Assembly: GCA_963768975.1 (NCBI GenBank)
Contig: CAVYKB010000009.1
Coordinates: forward strand, 310,001-374,000
Reading direction: 5' to 3'
DNA from: CADCTB01 sp963768975
Lineage (GTDB): Bacteria; Actinomycetota; Acidimicrobiia; Acidimicrobiales; AC-14
Length of the DNA: 64,000 nt
The translations under genes and the position numbers were made by a program. The notes under the pieces are model-generated. The model searched no databases and had not been told where the DNA came from. It was given only the letters and a program-made list of their open reading frames with translations. This document shows positions 8,069-15,697 of this stretch, piece after piece (the first letter of the stretch is position 1; each line of letters begins with the position of its first letter).

Positions 8069-8422
8069 CTAGGCCAGCACGCTCCGTAGGAGGTCCAGGC
8101 GCTCGGGCACCGGCTTGTACCAGACCCACCGGCCGCGTTTCTCGCCAGTGACAAGGCCGGCGCCGGCGAGGATCTTCAGGTGGTGGGAGACCGTCGGCTG
8201 CGAGCGGCCGAGCGGCTCCACCAACTCGCAGACGCACGCCTCACCCGCCGGCGCCGAAGCCAGGAGGCTCAGCAGCCGCAGCCGGACCGGATCGGCCAGC
8301 ACCGCGAACGCGCCGGCCAGCTCGGCGGCCTTCTCTTCGCCCAGCGGCGCAGCGAGGACGGCCGGGCAGCAGTCGTCGCCGGATAATCCATTGACAACCA
8401 TCGATGCGTCGGTAACACTCAT
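8069..8422 (-). CDS. arsR: ArsR-family arsenite-responsive repressor
   Basis: A 117-residue winged-helix regulator with the recognition helix SQPTVSHHLKIL (about 74-85). A CC pair at residues 18-19 and CVC at 63-65 (in ACVCELVEPLG) resemble the three-cysteine As(III) site of the Corynebacterium glutamicum ArsR type rather than the E. coli CVC-only site. It should repress until As(III) or another thiophilic metalloid binds. The ATG is 32 bases from the divergent arsI/cadI start, so one operator could control both directions. Metal specificity is inferred. Confidence 0.9.
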   Translation of the reverse strand: MSVTDASMVVNGLSGDDCCPAVLAAPLGEEKAAELAGAFAVLADPVRLRLLSLLASAPAGEACVCELVEPLGRSQPTVSHHLKILAGAGLVTGEKRGRWVWYKPVPERLDLLRSVLA

Positions 8423-8454
8423 AGACGTTCCTCAATATACCAAGGAGACGCCCG
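8423..8454. promoter_or_regulatory. Divergent arsR / arsI promoter-operator gap
   Basis: Only 32 bases separate the two ATG codons. The gap holds AAGGAG (8442-8447), the arsI ribosome binding site, and an AT-rich CAATATA core, but I see no convincing dyad. The arsR mRNA has no clear Shine-Dalgarno and may be leaderless. Confidence 0.5.
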
Positions 8455-8928
8455 ATGTCCCGTGTGCAGCTCGCCCTCAACGTCGACGACCTCGACGCCG
8501 CCGTCGACTTCTACTCCCGGCTGTTCGAGACGGCGCCGGCCAAGCTTCGCCCCGGCTACGCCAACTTTGCGGTCGCCAACCCCCCGCTGAAGCTCGTGCT
8601 GTTCGAGCAGCCCGGCAAGGGCGGCACGATCAACCACCTCGGCGTCGAAGTGGAGAGCTCCGAGCTGGTCGGTGCTGCCCAGGCCCGGCTGGCCGGCGAG
8701 GGCCTGGCCACGGCCACCGAGGACGGCGTGGCCTGTTGCTATGCCCGCCAGGACAAGGTCTGGGTCGACGGCCCCTCGGGCGAGCCCTGGGAGATCTACG
8801 CCGTCCTGGCCGACGTGGAGATGCCCGGGGGCGAGCTGCGCACGGTCGACCCGGAGACCGGCGCCGTGTGCTGCGCCACGGTCGCCGACGACGGCGGCGT
8901 CGTCGCCACTGCGTCTGCGTGCTGCTGA
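8455..8928 (+). CDS. arsI: ArsI/CadI family protein (organoarsenical C-As lyase type)
   Basis: A 157-residue vicinal-oxygen-chelate fold protein. The signature CCYARQDKVWVDGPSGEPWE begins at Cys94-Cys95 and matches the ArsI/CadI pattern. Gln5, His61 and Glu113 are at the positions expected for the Fe(II) ligands. ArsI cleaves methylated and aromatic trivalent arsenicals; the mycobacterial relative CadI is cadmium- or arsenic-induced with less defined activity. The C-terminus adds Cys-rich ends (VCCAT, ACC) that could bind As(III). The gene has a good AAGGAG site and is followed by an overlapping channel gene and arsC. Confidence 0.9.
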   Translation: MSRVQLALNVDDLDAAVDFYSRLFETAPAKLRPGYANFAVANPPLKLVLFEQPGKGGTINHLGVEVESSELVGAAQARLAGEGLATATEDGVACCYARQDKVWVDGPSGEPWEIYAVLADVEMPGGELRTVDPETGAVCCATVADDGGVVATASACC

Positions 8929-9590
8929 GCCGGAGAGCGGTGGCCGAGGCGGCGGGCACGGGGTTGCTCGTGCTCGCCGTCGTCGGATCCGGCATCGCCG
9001 CTTCGCAGCTTTCCAACGACCTGGGGCTGCAGCTGCTCATCAACGCCGCGGCCACGGCGGGAGCACTGGTGGCGATCATCCTGGCGCTCGGGCCGGTGTC
9101 GGGTGCCCACATCAACCCGGTGGTGACCCTGGCCGAGCGCGTGGCCGGCGGCATCACCAACGTCGAGGCCGGCGTCTACTGCGGTGCCCAGGTCGCCGGC
9201 GGCGCCGTCGGCGCCATCCTCGCCAACCTGATGTTCTCCCTCCCGGCGGTCGAGCTGTCGACCAAGGTTCGCAGCTCGGGCGCCTTGTGGCTCAGCGAAG
9301 TCGTGGCCACGTTCGGGCTGCTGCTGGTGATCCTCGGCGTGGCCCGGTCGGCCCGGCCGGCGGCCGCCCCCTACGCGGTCGCCGCCTACATCGGCGGGGC
9401 CTACTTCTTCACCTCGTCCACCAGCTTCGCCAACCCTGCCGTCACCGTCGCCCGTACCCTGTCGGAGAGCTTCGCCGGCATCGCTCCCGCATCGGTGCCG
9501 GCGTTCGTCACCGCCCAGATCGCCGGCGCCGGCCTGGCCCTGGCACTTGCCCGGTTCCTCGTCCCCATCAAGGAGATCGCAGATGTCTGA
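8919..9590 (+). CDS. MIP-family (aquaglyceroporin-like) channel of the ars operon
   Basis: A 223-residue protein with six membrane segments and two pore boxes: SGAHINPVVTL (NPV instead of NPA) and FANPAVTVART (NPA). Members of this family sit beside arsC in several bacteria and act as an As(III) exit channel, as proposed for AqpS. GTG 8919 overlaps the arsI end by ten bases and gives the usual short N-terminus; GTG 8940 is an alternative. The frame continues far upstream but only as antisense or overlapping noise. No ArsB or Acr3 pump is present, so this channel is the only candidate exit for arsenite here. Confidence 0.88.
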   Translation: MLLSRRAVAEAAGTGLLVLAVVGSGIAASQLSNDLGLQLLINAAATAGALVAIILALGPVSGAHINPVVTLAERVAGGITNVEAGVYCGAQVAGGAVGAILANLMFSLPAVELSTKVRSSGALWLSEVVATFGLLLVILGVARSARPAAAPYAVAAYIGGAYFFTSSTSFANPAVTVARTLSESFAGIAPASVPAFVTAQIAGAGLALALARFLVPIKEIADV

Positions 9591-9999
9591 CGCCGACGTG
9601 CCGGCGGTCCTGTTCCTTTGCGTCCACAACGCCGGCCGTTCGCAGATGGCGATGGGGTGGCTCAACCACCTGGCCGGCGGGCGGGCGACCGCGTTCTCCG
9701 GCGGATCCGAGCCGGGGGACCGGGTGAACCCGGCGGCGGTCGAAGCCATGGCCGAGGTGGGGATCGACATCTCCGGTGCCCAGCCCAAGCGGTGGACCGA
9801 GGACGGGGTGCGGGCCGCCCACGTGGTCGTGTCGATGGGCTGCGGCGACACTTGTCCGGTGTTCCCGGGCAAGCGCTACGAGGACTGGGTCCTGGCCGAT
9901 CCGTTCGGGAAGGGCGTCGAGGACGTCCGGCCGACCAGGGACGAGATCGGCCGGCGGGTGCGCGAGTTGCTGCTGAGCCTGGGTGTGACGCCAACCTGA
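9583..9999 (+). CDS. arsC: Arsenate reductase, low-molecular-weight phosphatase type
   Basis: A 138-residue ArsC. The P-loop CVHNAGRS places the nucleophile at Cys13 and Arg at 19. MGCGDTCPVFPGK supplies Cys87 and Cys91 for the disulfide relay, followed by DWVLADP. This branch includes thioredoxin-dependent enzymes and the actinobacterial arsenate-mycothiol transferases; which thiol is used cannot be told from the sequence. It reduces arsenate to arsenite, which the upstream channel can release. The ATG at 9583 lies inside the channel gene end and has AAGGAG eight bases upstream. Confidence 0.92.
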   Translation: MSDADVPAVLFLCVHNAGRSQMAMGWLNHLAGGRATAFSGGSEPGDRVNPAAVEAMAEVGIDISGAQPKRWTEDGVRAAHVVVSMGCGDTCPVFPGKRYEDWVLADPFGKGVEDVRPTRDEIGRRVRELLLSLGVTPT

Positions 10000-10049
10000 A
10001 CGCAGGTGCACGATCCAGGTGCTCGCGCCTGGCAAGGTGTGTGCCTGAC

Positions 10050-11426
10050 ATGGCGAACCCCGCCGGCGTAGCCGCCCCGACGACCCAACTGACCCAGACC
10101 GTCGTACTCGACACCTCGGTGCTGGTGGCCGACCCGGGTGCCGTGAACGAGTTCAGCGGCTGCGCGGTGAAGGTGCCGCTCACGGTCGTCGAGGAGCTCG
10201 ACGGCCTGAAGTCACGGACCGACACGGTGGGCCACAACGCCCGCGAGGCCCTGCGGCGGATCGAGGCCCTGCGGGTGTCCGCCGGCGGCTCGCTGGCTGA
10301 GCCCCTCGCCCTGGACCACGGGGGGACGCTGGCCGTGGTCCTCAACGGGGTCAACCACACCCTGCTGGCCGAGCACTACCTCGACCCTGCGGCGCCCGAC
10401 AACCGCATCATCGGTGCTGCCCTCAGCCTGCATGGCCTGGGGACGCCGGTCGAGGTCGTCTCCAACGACGCCGCCCTGCGCATCAAGGCGGCCCACGTCG
10501 GCCTGGCGGCCAAGGAGTACGTGCCGGTGCCGGCGTACGGGCGGAGCGGCGACAGTCCGGGCTGGCTGACGGTGGAGGGGCTCGACGGCGCCCTCATCGA
10601 CCGGCTCTTCGACGAGCGCAAGATCGAGGTGACCGAGCTCGACCCGTCGGTCCAGGTCTACGAGAACGAGTTCGCCGTCCTGCGGGCCGGGAAGCAGTCG
10701 GCGCTCACCCGGCGCAAGGGCAACTACCTCAGCCTGCTCCGCCAGGATCAGGAAGCCTTCGACCTGAAGCCCCGCAACGTCGAGCAGCGCCTGGCCCTCG
10801 ACCTCCTGCTTGACCCGGCGGTGAGCGTGGTCGCCCTAGACGGGCCGGCGGGCACCGGGAAGACGCTGCTGGCCATCGCCGCCGGCCTCGAGCAGGTCTG
10901 GAACCACCCGGCCAACCGGCGGTACGAGCGCATGGCCATCTACCGGCCGCTGGTCGCCGTCGGCCGCCAGGAGGTCGGTTACCTTCCGGGAACGCTGGAC
11001 GAAAAGCTCGACCCGTGGATGGGCGCCATCCACGACGCAGTCGTGGCCATGAGCGACGGCCGGCGCAAGGGCGCCGCCGATGAGACGATCACCCAGATCA
11101 CCGCTGAGGGACGCCTCACGATGGAGTCGGTGACCCACCTGCGCGGCCGCTCGCTGCACAGCGCGTGGATCCTGCTCGACGAGGCCCAGAACCTCGAGCC
11201 GAGCCTGGCCAAGACCGTGCTCACCCGGGCGGCCGAGGGTACCAAGGTCGTGTTCACCGGAGACACCAGCCAGATCGACGCGCCGTTCCTCTCGGCCCAC
11301 AACAACGCCATGTCGGTCCTGACCGCGGCGATGGGCGGCGGCCGCGGTGGGTCGCTGTTCGGGCACATCCGGCTTTCCCAGGGCGAGCGCAGCCCGTTGG
11401 CGACGCTGGCCGCCACCCTCCTCTAA
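10050..11426 (+). CDS. PIN-PhoH fusion ATPase (PhoH2 / YlaK type)
   Basis: A 458-residue two-domain protein. The N-terminal PIN nuclease domain starts VVLDTSVLVADP (Asp21). The C-terminal PhoH ATPase has Walker A GPAGTGKT (265-272) and Walker B ILLDEAQN, followed by TGDTSQID. Characterised mycobacterial PhoH2 proteins combine sequence-specific RNA cleavage with RNA unwinding and are often part of an antitoxin-linked operon. No antitoxin-like gene precedes it here. ATG 10050 gives a normal length; the longer frame upstream overlaps arsC entirely. It ends by overlapping a truncated reductase-like gene on the other strand. Confidence 0.92.
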   Translation: MANPAGVAAPTTQLTQTVVLDTSVLVADPGAVNEFSGCAVKVPLTVVEELDGLKSRTDTVGHNAREALRRIEALRVSAGGSLAEPLALDHGGTLAVVLNGVNHTLLAEHYLDPAAPDNRIIGAALSLHGLGTPVEVVSNDAALRIKAAHVGLAAKEYVPVPAYGRSGDSPGWLTVEGLDGALIDRLFDERKIEVTELDPSVQVYENEFAVLRAGKQSALTRRKGNYLSLLRQDQEAFDLKPRNVEQRLALDLLLDPAVSVVALDGPAGTGKTLLAIAAGLEQVWNHPANRRYERMAIYRPLVAVGRQEVGYLPGTLDEKLDPWMGAIHDAVVAMSDGRRKGAADETITQITAEGRLTMESVTHLRGRSLHSAWILLDEAQNLEPSLAKTVLTRAAEGTKVVFTGDTSQIDAPFLSAHNNAMSVLTAAMGGGRGGSLFGHIRLSQGERSPLATLAATLL

Positions 11427-11641
11427 CGCCCGATGTCGTAGACGACGTGGGCCGGCGGCGTGGCGGCCAGGCCGGCGCCGTAGCCGACCTCGTCGTCCCA
11501 GCCGCCGGGGCCGTCGATGATGTCGAACAGGCGCCGGCCCATGATCGCCGGGCCGGACCTCTCGGTGGCCTCCCGGCTCGGGCCCGGGCCGGTCACGGAC
11601 CCGTCGAGGGACATGCTGATGTCGGCGACGACTCGTGTCAC
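11423..11641 (-). pseudogene. Remnant of a RibD/dihydrofolate-reductase-like protein
   Basis: The 72-residue frame begins VVADISMSLDGSVTGP and has IMGRRLFDIIDGPGGW, both typical of RibD C-terminal/DHFR-like proteins, which are about 180-200 residues long. The two motifs are closer together than usual, and everything after the first GW segment is missing. An internal deletion plus loss of the C-terminal two-thirds is the simplest reading. The stop overlaps the PhoH2 stop by a few bases. A functional micro-protein cannot be excluded but is unlikely. Confidence 0.65.
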
Positions 11642-11795
11642 ACCGCCAGGCTACGAGGTCGCAGGTTCACTACATCCAGACGCCCGGCATCACCTTCGCC
11701 ATGGGGACCTTGGGGGACGCGGTCGATGTAGGCGTACACCCGGGGTAGTAGGCGGGTCGCATCCATAGGCCGATGGCGGACGGGGAGTGGTCCGG

Positions 11796-11801
11796 TACCG
11801 T
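11796..11801 (+). promoter_or_regulatory. -10 element for a near-leaderless kinase mRNA
   Basis: TACCGT matches TANNNT and ends eight bases before the ATG at 11810. No Shine-Dalgarno is visible, so transcription probably starts at or next to the start codon. Confidence 0.45.
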
Positions 11802-11809
11802 CATCGGCG

Positions 11810-12940
11810 ATGGACCGGCGCGGACTCCTGGTCGATGGGGTGATTGCGCTCGTCGCGTTCGCCCTGATCGCTGCCATCCTCGGTTCAGCGGGGGAGAACC
11901 CGGCGGTCCGGGATCCCGACGTGCTGGCCTACGCACTCGGCGCGATCCACAGCGTGAGCGTGCTCGTCCGCCGGCGCCGGCCCGTCGTGGCCGTGGTTAT
12001 GAGCCTGGGCAGCGCCCTGGCCTATGCCGCCGCCGGCTACCCGGCGGCGCTGGCTCCGCTGACGCTGCTCACCGTCTATACCGCAGCCGCCAGCCTCGAT
12101 GACCGGCCGAGCCGGCGACTTGGTGTGGGCGCCTTCCTGGCGTCCGCCCTCGCCGCCACCTTCGGGCCCGGCCCTACCAGCACGACCGGGCCGCTTCTGA
12201 CGGCCGGCGCCTGGTTCCTCGGGGACTATGTGCGCGACCGCCGGCGTCACACCGAGGCGCTGGAGGCCAAGAACGCCGAACTCGAACGCGCCCAGCAAGA
12301 CCTCGCCCGCCAGGCGGTCACCGAGGAGCGCTTGCGCATCGCCCGGGAGCTCCACGACGTGGTGGCTCACAGCATGAGCGTGGTGGCCGTCCACGCCGGC
12401 ACCGGGCGAATGGTGGCCCGCGACGACCCAGCCGCCGCCGAGCGGGCGCTGGCCACGATCGAGGCGTCGACCCGCTCGGCGCTCGGGGAGATGCGCCAGC
12501 TGCTGGGCGTGCTGCGCGCCGGCGGTGGCGCCGAGCCCGCCGCCCTCCGGCCAGCGCCCGGGCTGGGCGATCTCGACCCGCTGGTGGCCGAAGTGGCCCG
12601 CTCCGGTGTCGATGTCGAGCTGCACGTCCACGGATTGCGGCCCGAGGTCCCCGCCGGCGTCGACCTTTCGGCGTATCGGGTGGTGCAGGAGGCCCTGACC
12701 AACGTGATCAAGCATGCCGGCCCTGCCCGGGCCGTCGTCGACGTCCGCTACACCGACGCCGCCGTGACCGTGGAGGTGGCAGACGATGGCCGGGGCGCCG
12801 CTGCGCCGGCGACGGCGGGAGGTCACGGCCTGGTCGGAATGCGCGAGCGGGTGGCCGTCCATGGCGGCGTGCTCGACGCCAGCCCGGCCGAAACCGGCGG
12901 GTTCCGGGTCGTCGCCCATTTCCCGCTCGGAGATGCGTGA
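11810..12940 (+). CDS. Sensor histidine kinase, NarL-type (HisKA_3)
   Basis: A 376-residue kinase with about four to five membrane segments in residues 8-140, a short coiled coil (145-175), the HisKA_3 box RIARELHDVVAHSM with the phospho-acceptor at His182, and a C-terminal HATPase domain (QEALTNVIKHAG, ADDGRG, GLVGMRERV). It is a DesK-like kinase without a visible extracellular sensor domain, so it probably senses through its membrane part. It pairs with the overlapping LuxR-type regulator and precedes an ABC exporter, which is the likely target. The ATG lies just after a TANNNT element. Confidence 0.92.
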   Translation: MDRRGLLVDGVIALVAFALIAAILGSAGENPAVRDPDVLAYALGAIHSVSVLVRRRRPVVAVVMSLGSALAYAAAGYPAALAPLTLLTVYTAAASLDDRPSRRLGVGAFLASALAATFGPGPTSTTGPLLTAGAWFLGDYVRDRRRHTEALEAKNAELERAQQDLARQAVTEERLRIARELHDVVAHSMSVVAVHAGTGRMVARDDPAAAERALATIEASTRSALGEMRQLLGVLRAGGGAEPAALRPAPGLGDLDPLVAEVARSGVDVELHVHGLRPEVPAGVDLSAYRVVQEALTNVIKHAGPARAVVDVRYTDAAVTVEVADDGRGAAAPATAGGHGLVGMRERVAVHGGVLDASPAETGGFRVVAHFPLGDA

Positions 12941-13608
12941 TGGACGCCGTACGGGTGGTCATCGCCGACGACCAACCCCTGATCCGCACCGGCCTGCGCA
13001 CGATGCTCGAACACGGGCCGGGCATAAGGATCGTGGGCGAGGCCGACGACGGCGAGAAGGCGGTCGACCTCGCCCGCCGGCACCGGCCCCACGTCGTTCT
13101 CATGGACATCCGGATGCCCGTCCTCGACGGCATCGAGGCCACCCGGCGCATCACCGCCGATCCGGAGCTGGGTGGGGTCCGCGTGATAATCCTGACCACC
13201 TTCGACGTCGACGATTACGTCTACGCCGCCATCCGGGGCGGCGCCAGCGGGTTCATGCTCAAGGACGCCCGCCCCGAAGAAATCCTCTCCGCCGTCCGGG
13301 TGGTGGCCGCCGGCGACGCCCTGCTGGCGCCCAGCGTCACCCGCCGGCTGATCGAGGAGCTGGCCGCTCGGCCCGCCGCCACGGGAGCGCCTCCTGCCGA
13401 GTTGGGAGCGCTGACCGAGCGCGAGCGCGAGGTGCTGGCCCTAGTCGGCCGAGGCCTCTCCAACGCCGAGATCGCCGGGCGCATCTACGTGAGCCCGGCC
13501 ACGGCCAAGACCCACGTCAGCCACATCATGACCAAGCTCTACGCCCGCGACCGGGCTCAGCTCGTCGTGTTGGCGTACGAGAGCGGGCTGGTACGCCCCG
13601 GGATGTAG
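12940..13608 (+). CDS. Response regulator, NarL/LuxR family
   Basis: A 222-residue regulator. The receiver has Asp10/Asp11, phospho-acceptor Asp56, Thr86 and Lys108. The LuxR-type helix-turn-helix is at roughly 155-215 (LTEREREVLALVGRGLSNAEIA). It is the partner of the kinase just upstream. ATG 12940 overlaps the kinase stop by one base and has GGAGA six bases before it; GTG 12937 would add one residue. The ABC exporter genes begin 58 bases downstream, pointing to a regulator-exporter unit like many antibiotic or envelope-stress modules. Confidence 0.93.
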   Translation: MDAVRVVIADDQPLIRTGLRTMLEHGPGIRIVGEADDGEKAVDLARRHRPHVVLMDIRMPVLDGIEATRRITADPELGGVRVIILTTFDVDDYVYAAIRGGASGFMLKDARPEEILSAVRVVAAGDALLAPSVTRRLIEELAARPAATGAPPAELGALTEREREVLALVGRGLSNAEIAGRIYVSPATAKTHVSHIMTKLYARDRAQLVVLAYESGLVRPGM

Positions 13609-13666
13609 CCCTCAACCCATCCCTGGCCTGACGACGCCAGCGGGCCGTCCTGTCAGGTTTCGATGC

Positions 13667-14566
13667 ATGGCAACCATCGAGCTGAACGGCCTGACCAAGC
13701 GCTTCGGCGCCGTCACCGCCGTCGACGGCGTGAGCCTCGCCCTGCGCCCCGGCAGCGTCACCGGCTTCCTCGGCGTCAACGGCGCAGGTAAGACGACGAC
13801 CCTGCGCATGCTCCTCGGCCTGGTCCGGCCGACGGCGGGCACTGCCACCTTCGACGGCCGGCGCTACGTGGACCTCGACCATCCCGCCCGACATGTCGGC
13901 GCCGTGCTCGAAGCCTCGAGCTTCCACGCCGGCCGGCGGGCGATCGACCACCTGCGCATCCTGGCCACCGCCGGCGGCATCCCGCCGGTGCGGGCCGGCC
14001 AGGCGCTGGAGCGAGTGGGCCTGGCCGCCTCGGCTCGCCGGCGGGTCGGCGGCTTCTCACTCGGGATGCGCCAGCGCCTCGCCCTGGCCGCCGCCCTCCT
14101 AGGGGAGCCGGCGGTGCTGATCCTCGACGAGCCGGCCAACGGCCTCGACCCCGAGGGCGTCCAGTGGCTCCGGGGCTTCCTTCGTGACCAGGCCGGCGAG
14201 GGGCGGACCGTCGTGGTGTCGAGCCACCTGCTGGCCGAGGTGGCCCAGACCGTCGACCACGTCGTGATCCTCGACAAGGGCCGCCTAGTGGCCGACGCTC
14301 CGTTGGGCGAGCTCACCTCGGCGCGCTCCGGCGCCGTGGTCGTGCGCTCGCCCGAGGCGGTCGCCCTGCGTGAGGTCCTTCGGGGCGCCGGCGTGCAGGC
14401 CGAGCTGACCGGCCCGGACGAGGTGTCGGCGAGCAGGACGACCCCCGACGCCGTCGGGCGGGCGATCGCCTTCCACGGGGTCGTCATCCACGAGATGCAC
14501 ACCCGCAAGTGGAACCTCGAGGACGTCTTCTTCCGACTCACCGAACGAGAGAGGAGCCGATCGTGA
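13667..14566 (+). CDS. ABC exporter ATP-binding protein
   Basis: A 299-residue ATPase with Walker A GVNGAGKTT (about 36-44), signature SLGMRQRL, Walker B VLILDEPANGLDP and switch His in SSHLL. The sequence belongs to the DrrA/NatA/BcrA type, which drives two-gene exporters of lipids, drugs, sodium or peptides. Its C-terminal 80 residues are the usual extension of that group. The last codons overlap the permease GTG. Position directly after a two-component system suggests substrate-induced expression; the substrate is unknown. Confidence 0.92.
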   Translation: MATIELNGLTKRFGAVTAVDGVSLALRPGSVTGFLGVNGAGKTTTLRMLLGLVRPTAGTATFDGRRYVDLDHPARHVGAVLEASSFHAGRRAIDHLRILATAGGIPPVRAGQALERVGLAASARRRVGGFSLGMRQRLALAAALLGEPAVLILDEPANGLDPEGVQWLRGFLRDQAGEGRTVVVSSHLLAEVAQTVDHVVILDKGRLVADAPLGELTSARSGAVVVRSPEAVALREVLRGAGVQAELTGPDEVSASRTTPDAVGRAIAFHGVVIHEMHTRKWNLEDVFFRLTERERSRS

Positions 14567-15309
14567 ACCGCCTCGTGCGGGCGGAGCTGCTCAAGCAGCG
14601 GACGACCCCGGCCTTCCAACTGGCCTTCATCGCCGTCCCCGCCGTGGCCGCCGCCGTCACCTTCTCGGTGTACAGCCTGGCCGGCCATGAGGGCAACGAC
14701 CCGCTCGGGCCCGAAAGCCTGATGCACGCCGCCAGCGCGCCCGCGTCGGTGGTGACCACGCTGGCCCTGCTGCTCGGCGTGGTGGCCATGGCCGGCGAGT
14801 ACCGCCACGGGACCATCAGCACCACCCTGCTGGCCGCACCTCGGCGCTGGGAAGTCGTGGCGGCCAAAGTGGCCGCCCACGCCCTCACGGGAGCGGCGAT
14901 GGCGGGCGTTACCCTCGCCGTCAGCCTGGGGATCGCAGTGCCGTGGCTTGCGAGCGCCGGCGTCGACGTCGAGGTCACCGGCGAAGTCGTCCGGGTGGCC
15001 GGTGCCTTTGTCTTCTCTACCGCTTTGCACGGCGCCATCGGCGTGGCCGCCGGCGCCCTGGTCGGCAACCAGACCGCGGCGGTCGGCGTCGTGCTCGTCT
15101 GGCTGCTCAAGGGCGAGGACCTGGTCGCCGGCGTCATCGGCATGTGGGTCGACGTGGGTCACTGGCTGCCCGCCGCCCTGGCCGAGGACCTGGCCGGGGC
15201 CGGCGCCGGCGCCCCGCCGGCGTGGGCGTCCGCCCTCGCCCTCCTCGCCTACCTCGCCGGCCTGGCCGGCGCCGGCGCCCGATCTGTCGCCCGGCGCGAT
15301 GTTACCTGA
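14563..15309 (+). CDS. ABC exporter permease (ABC-2 type)
   Basis: A 248-residue protein with six membrane segments, starting VNRLVRAELLKQRTTPAFQLA, the typical ABC-2 permease N-terminus. It has MAGEYRHGTISTTLLAAPRR around residues 75-95, the conserved cytoplasmic coupling segment. GTG 14563 has GAGGAG upstream and overlaps the ATPase stop by four bases. It forms the membrane half of the exporter with the preceding ATPase. Confidence 0.92.
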   Translation: MNRLVRAELLKQRTTPAFQLAFIAVPAVAAAVTFSVYSLAGHEGNDPLGPESLMHAASAPASVVTTLALLLGVVAMAGEYRHGTISTTLLAAPRRWEVVAAKVAAHALTGAAMAGVTLAVSLGIAVPWLASAGVDVEVTGEVVRVAGAFVFSTALHGAIGVAAGALVGNQTAAVGVVLVWLLKGEDLVAGVIGMWVDVGHWLPAALAEDLAGAGAGAPPAWASALALLAYLAGLAGAGARSVARRDVT

Positions 15310-15330
15310 CACCAACCATAAGGAGGAACC

Positions 15331-15618
15331 ATGAAACGCTACCGGCTCGGACTGGCGGGGGTCGTTGTCGGCGTTGCGCTGGCGACCGCCGCCTGCCCCG
15401 GCAACCTGCACCACACGTACAAGACCTTCCAGGGCGCAGTCGACAAAGGTGCCTCGTGCGCCGAGCTTTTCGACCAGCGGGCCCGCTTCACCGACGCCGG
15501 CGATCTGGCCCGCATCGACGCCGATCTCGCCCGGATCGGCTGCGTCAGTCGGGACTCGGTCCGCATGGACCGGCCGAGCCCGGGACGTGCGTCCGGATCC
15601 TCATTGACGGCAGCCTGA
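15331..15618 (+). CDS. Small exported lipoprotein, unknown function
   Basis: A 95-residue product with a signal peptide (MKRYRLGLAGVVVGVALATAAC) and a lipobox-like TAAC ending at Cys22. The mature part has a short conserved-looking pattern TFQGAVDKGASCAELFDQR and a second cysteine pair (Cys43, Cys70) that could form a disulfide. AAGGAGGAACC just before the ATG is a very strong ribosome binding site, so it is a real gene. It starts 21 bases after the permease and may belong to the same operon. I cannot assign a function. Confidence 0.72.
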   Translation: MKRYRLGLAGVVVGVALATAACPGNLHHTYKTFQGAVDKGASCAELFDQRARFTDAGDLARIDADLARIGCVSRDSVRMDRPSPGRASGSSLTAA

Positions 15619-15697
15619 TCACCGAGGAGGAGGTCAGCGTTCCTCGCCGAGCCCAAGCCCGCACTACCTACGGCTCGTACGTGGCCGCCGCCATCTC

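Noticed and set aside
9547..9582. Earlier start for ArsC
   Set aside because: The ATG at 9547 would add a basic 12-residue tail with no support; ATG 9583 has AAGGAG and the normal ArsC N-terminus.
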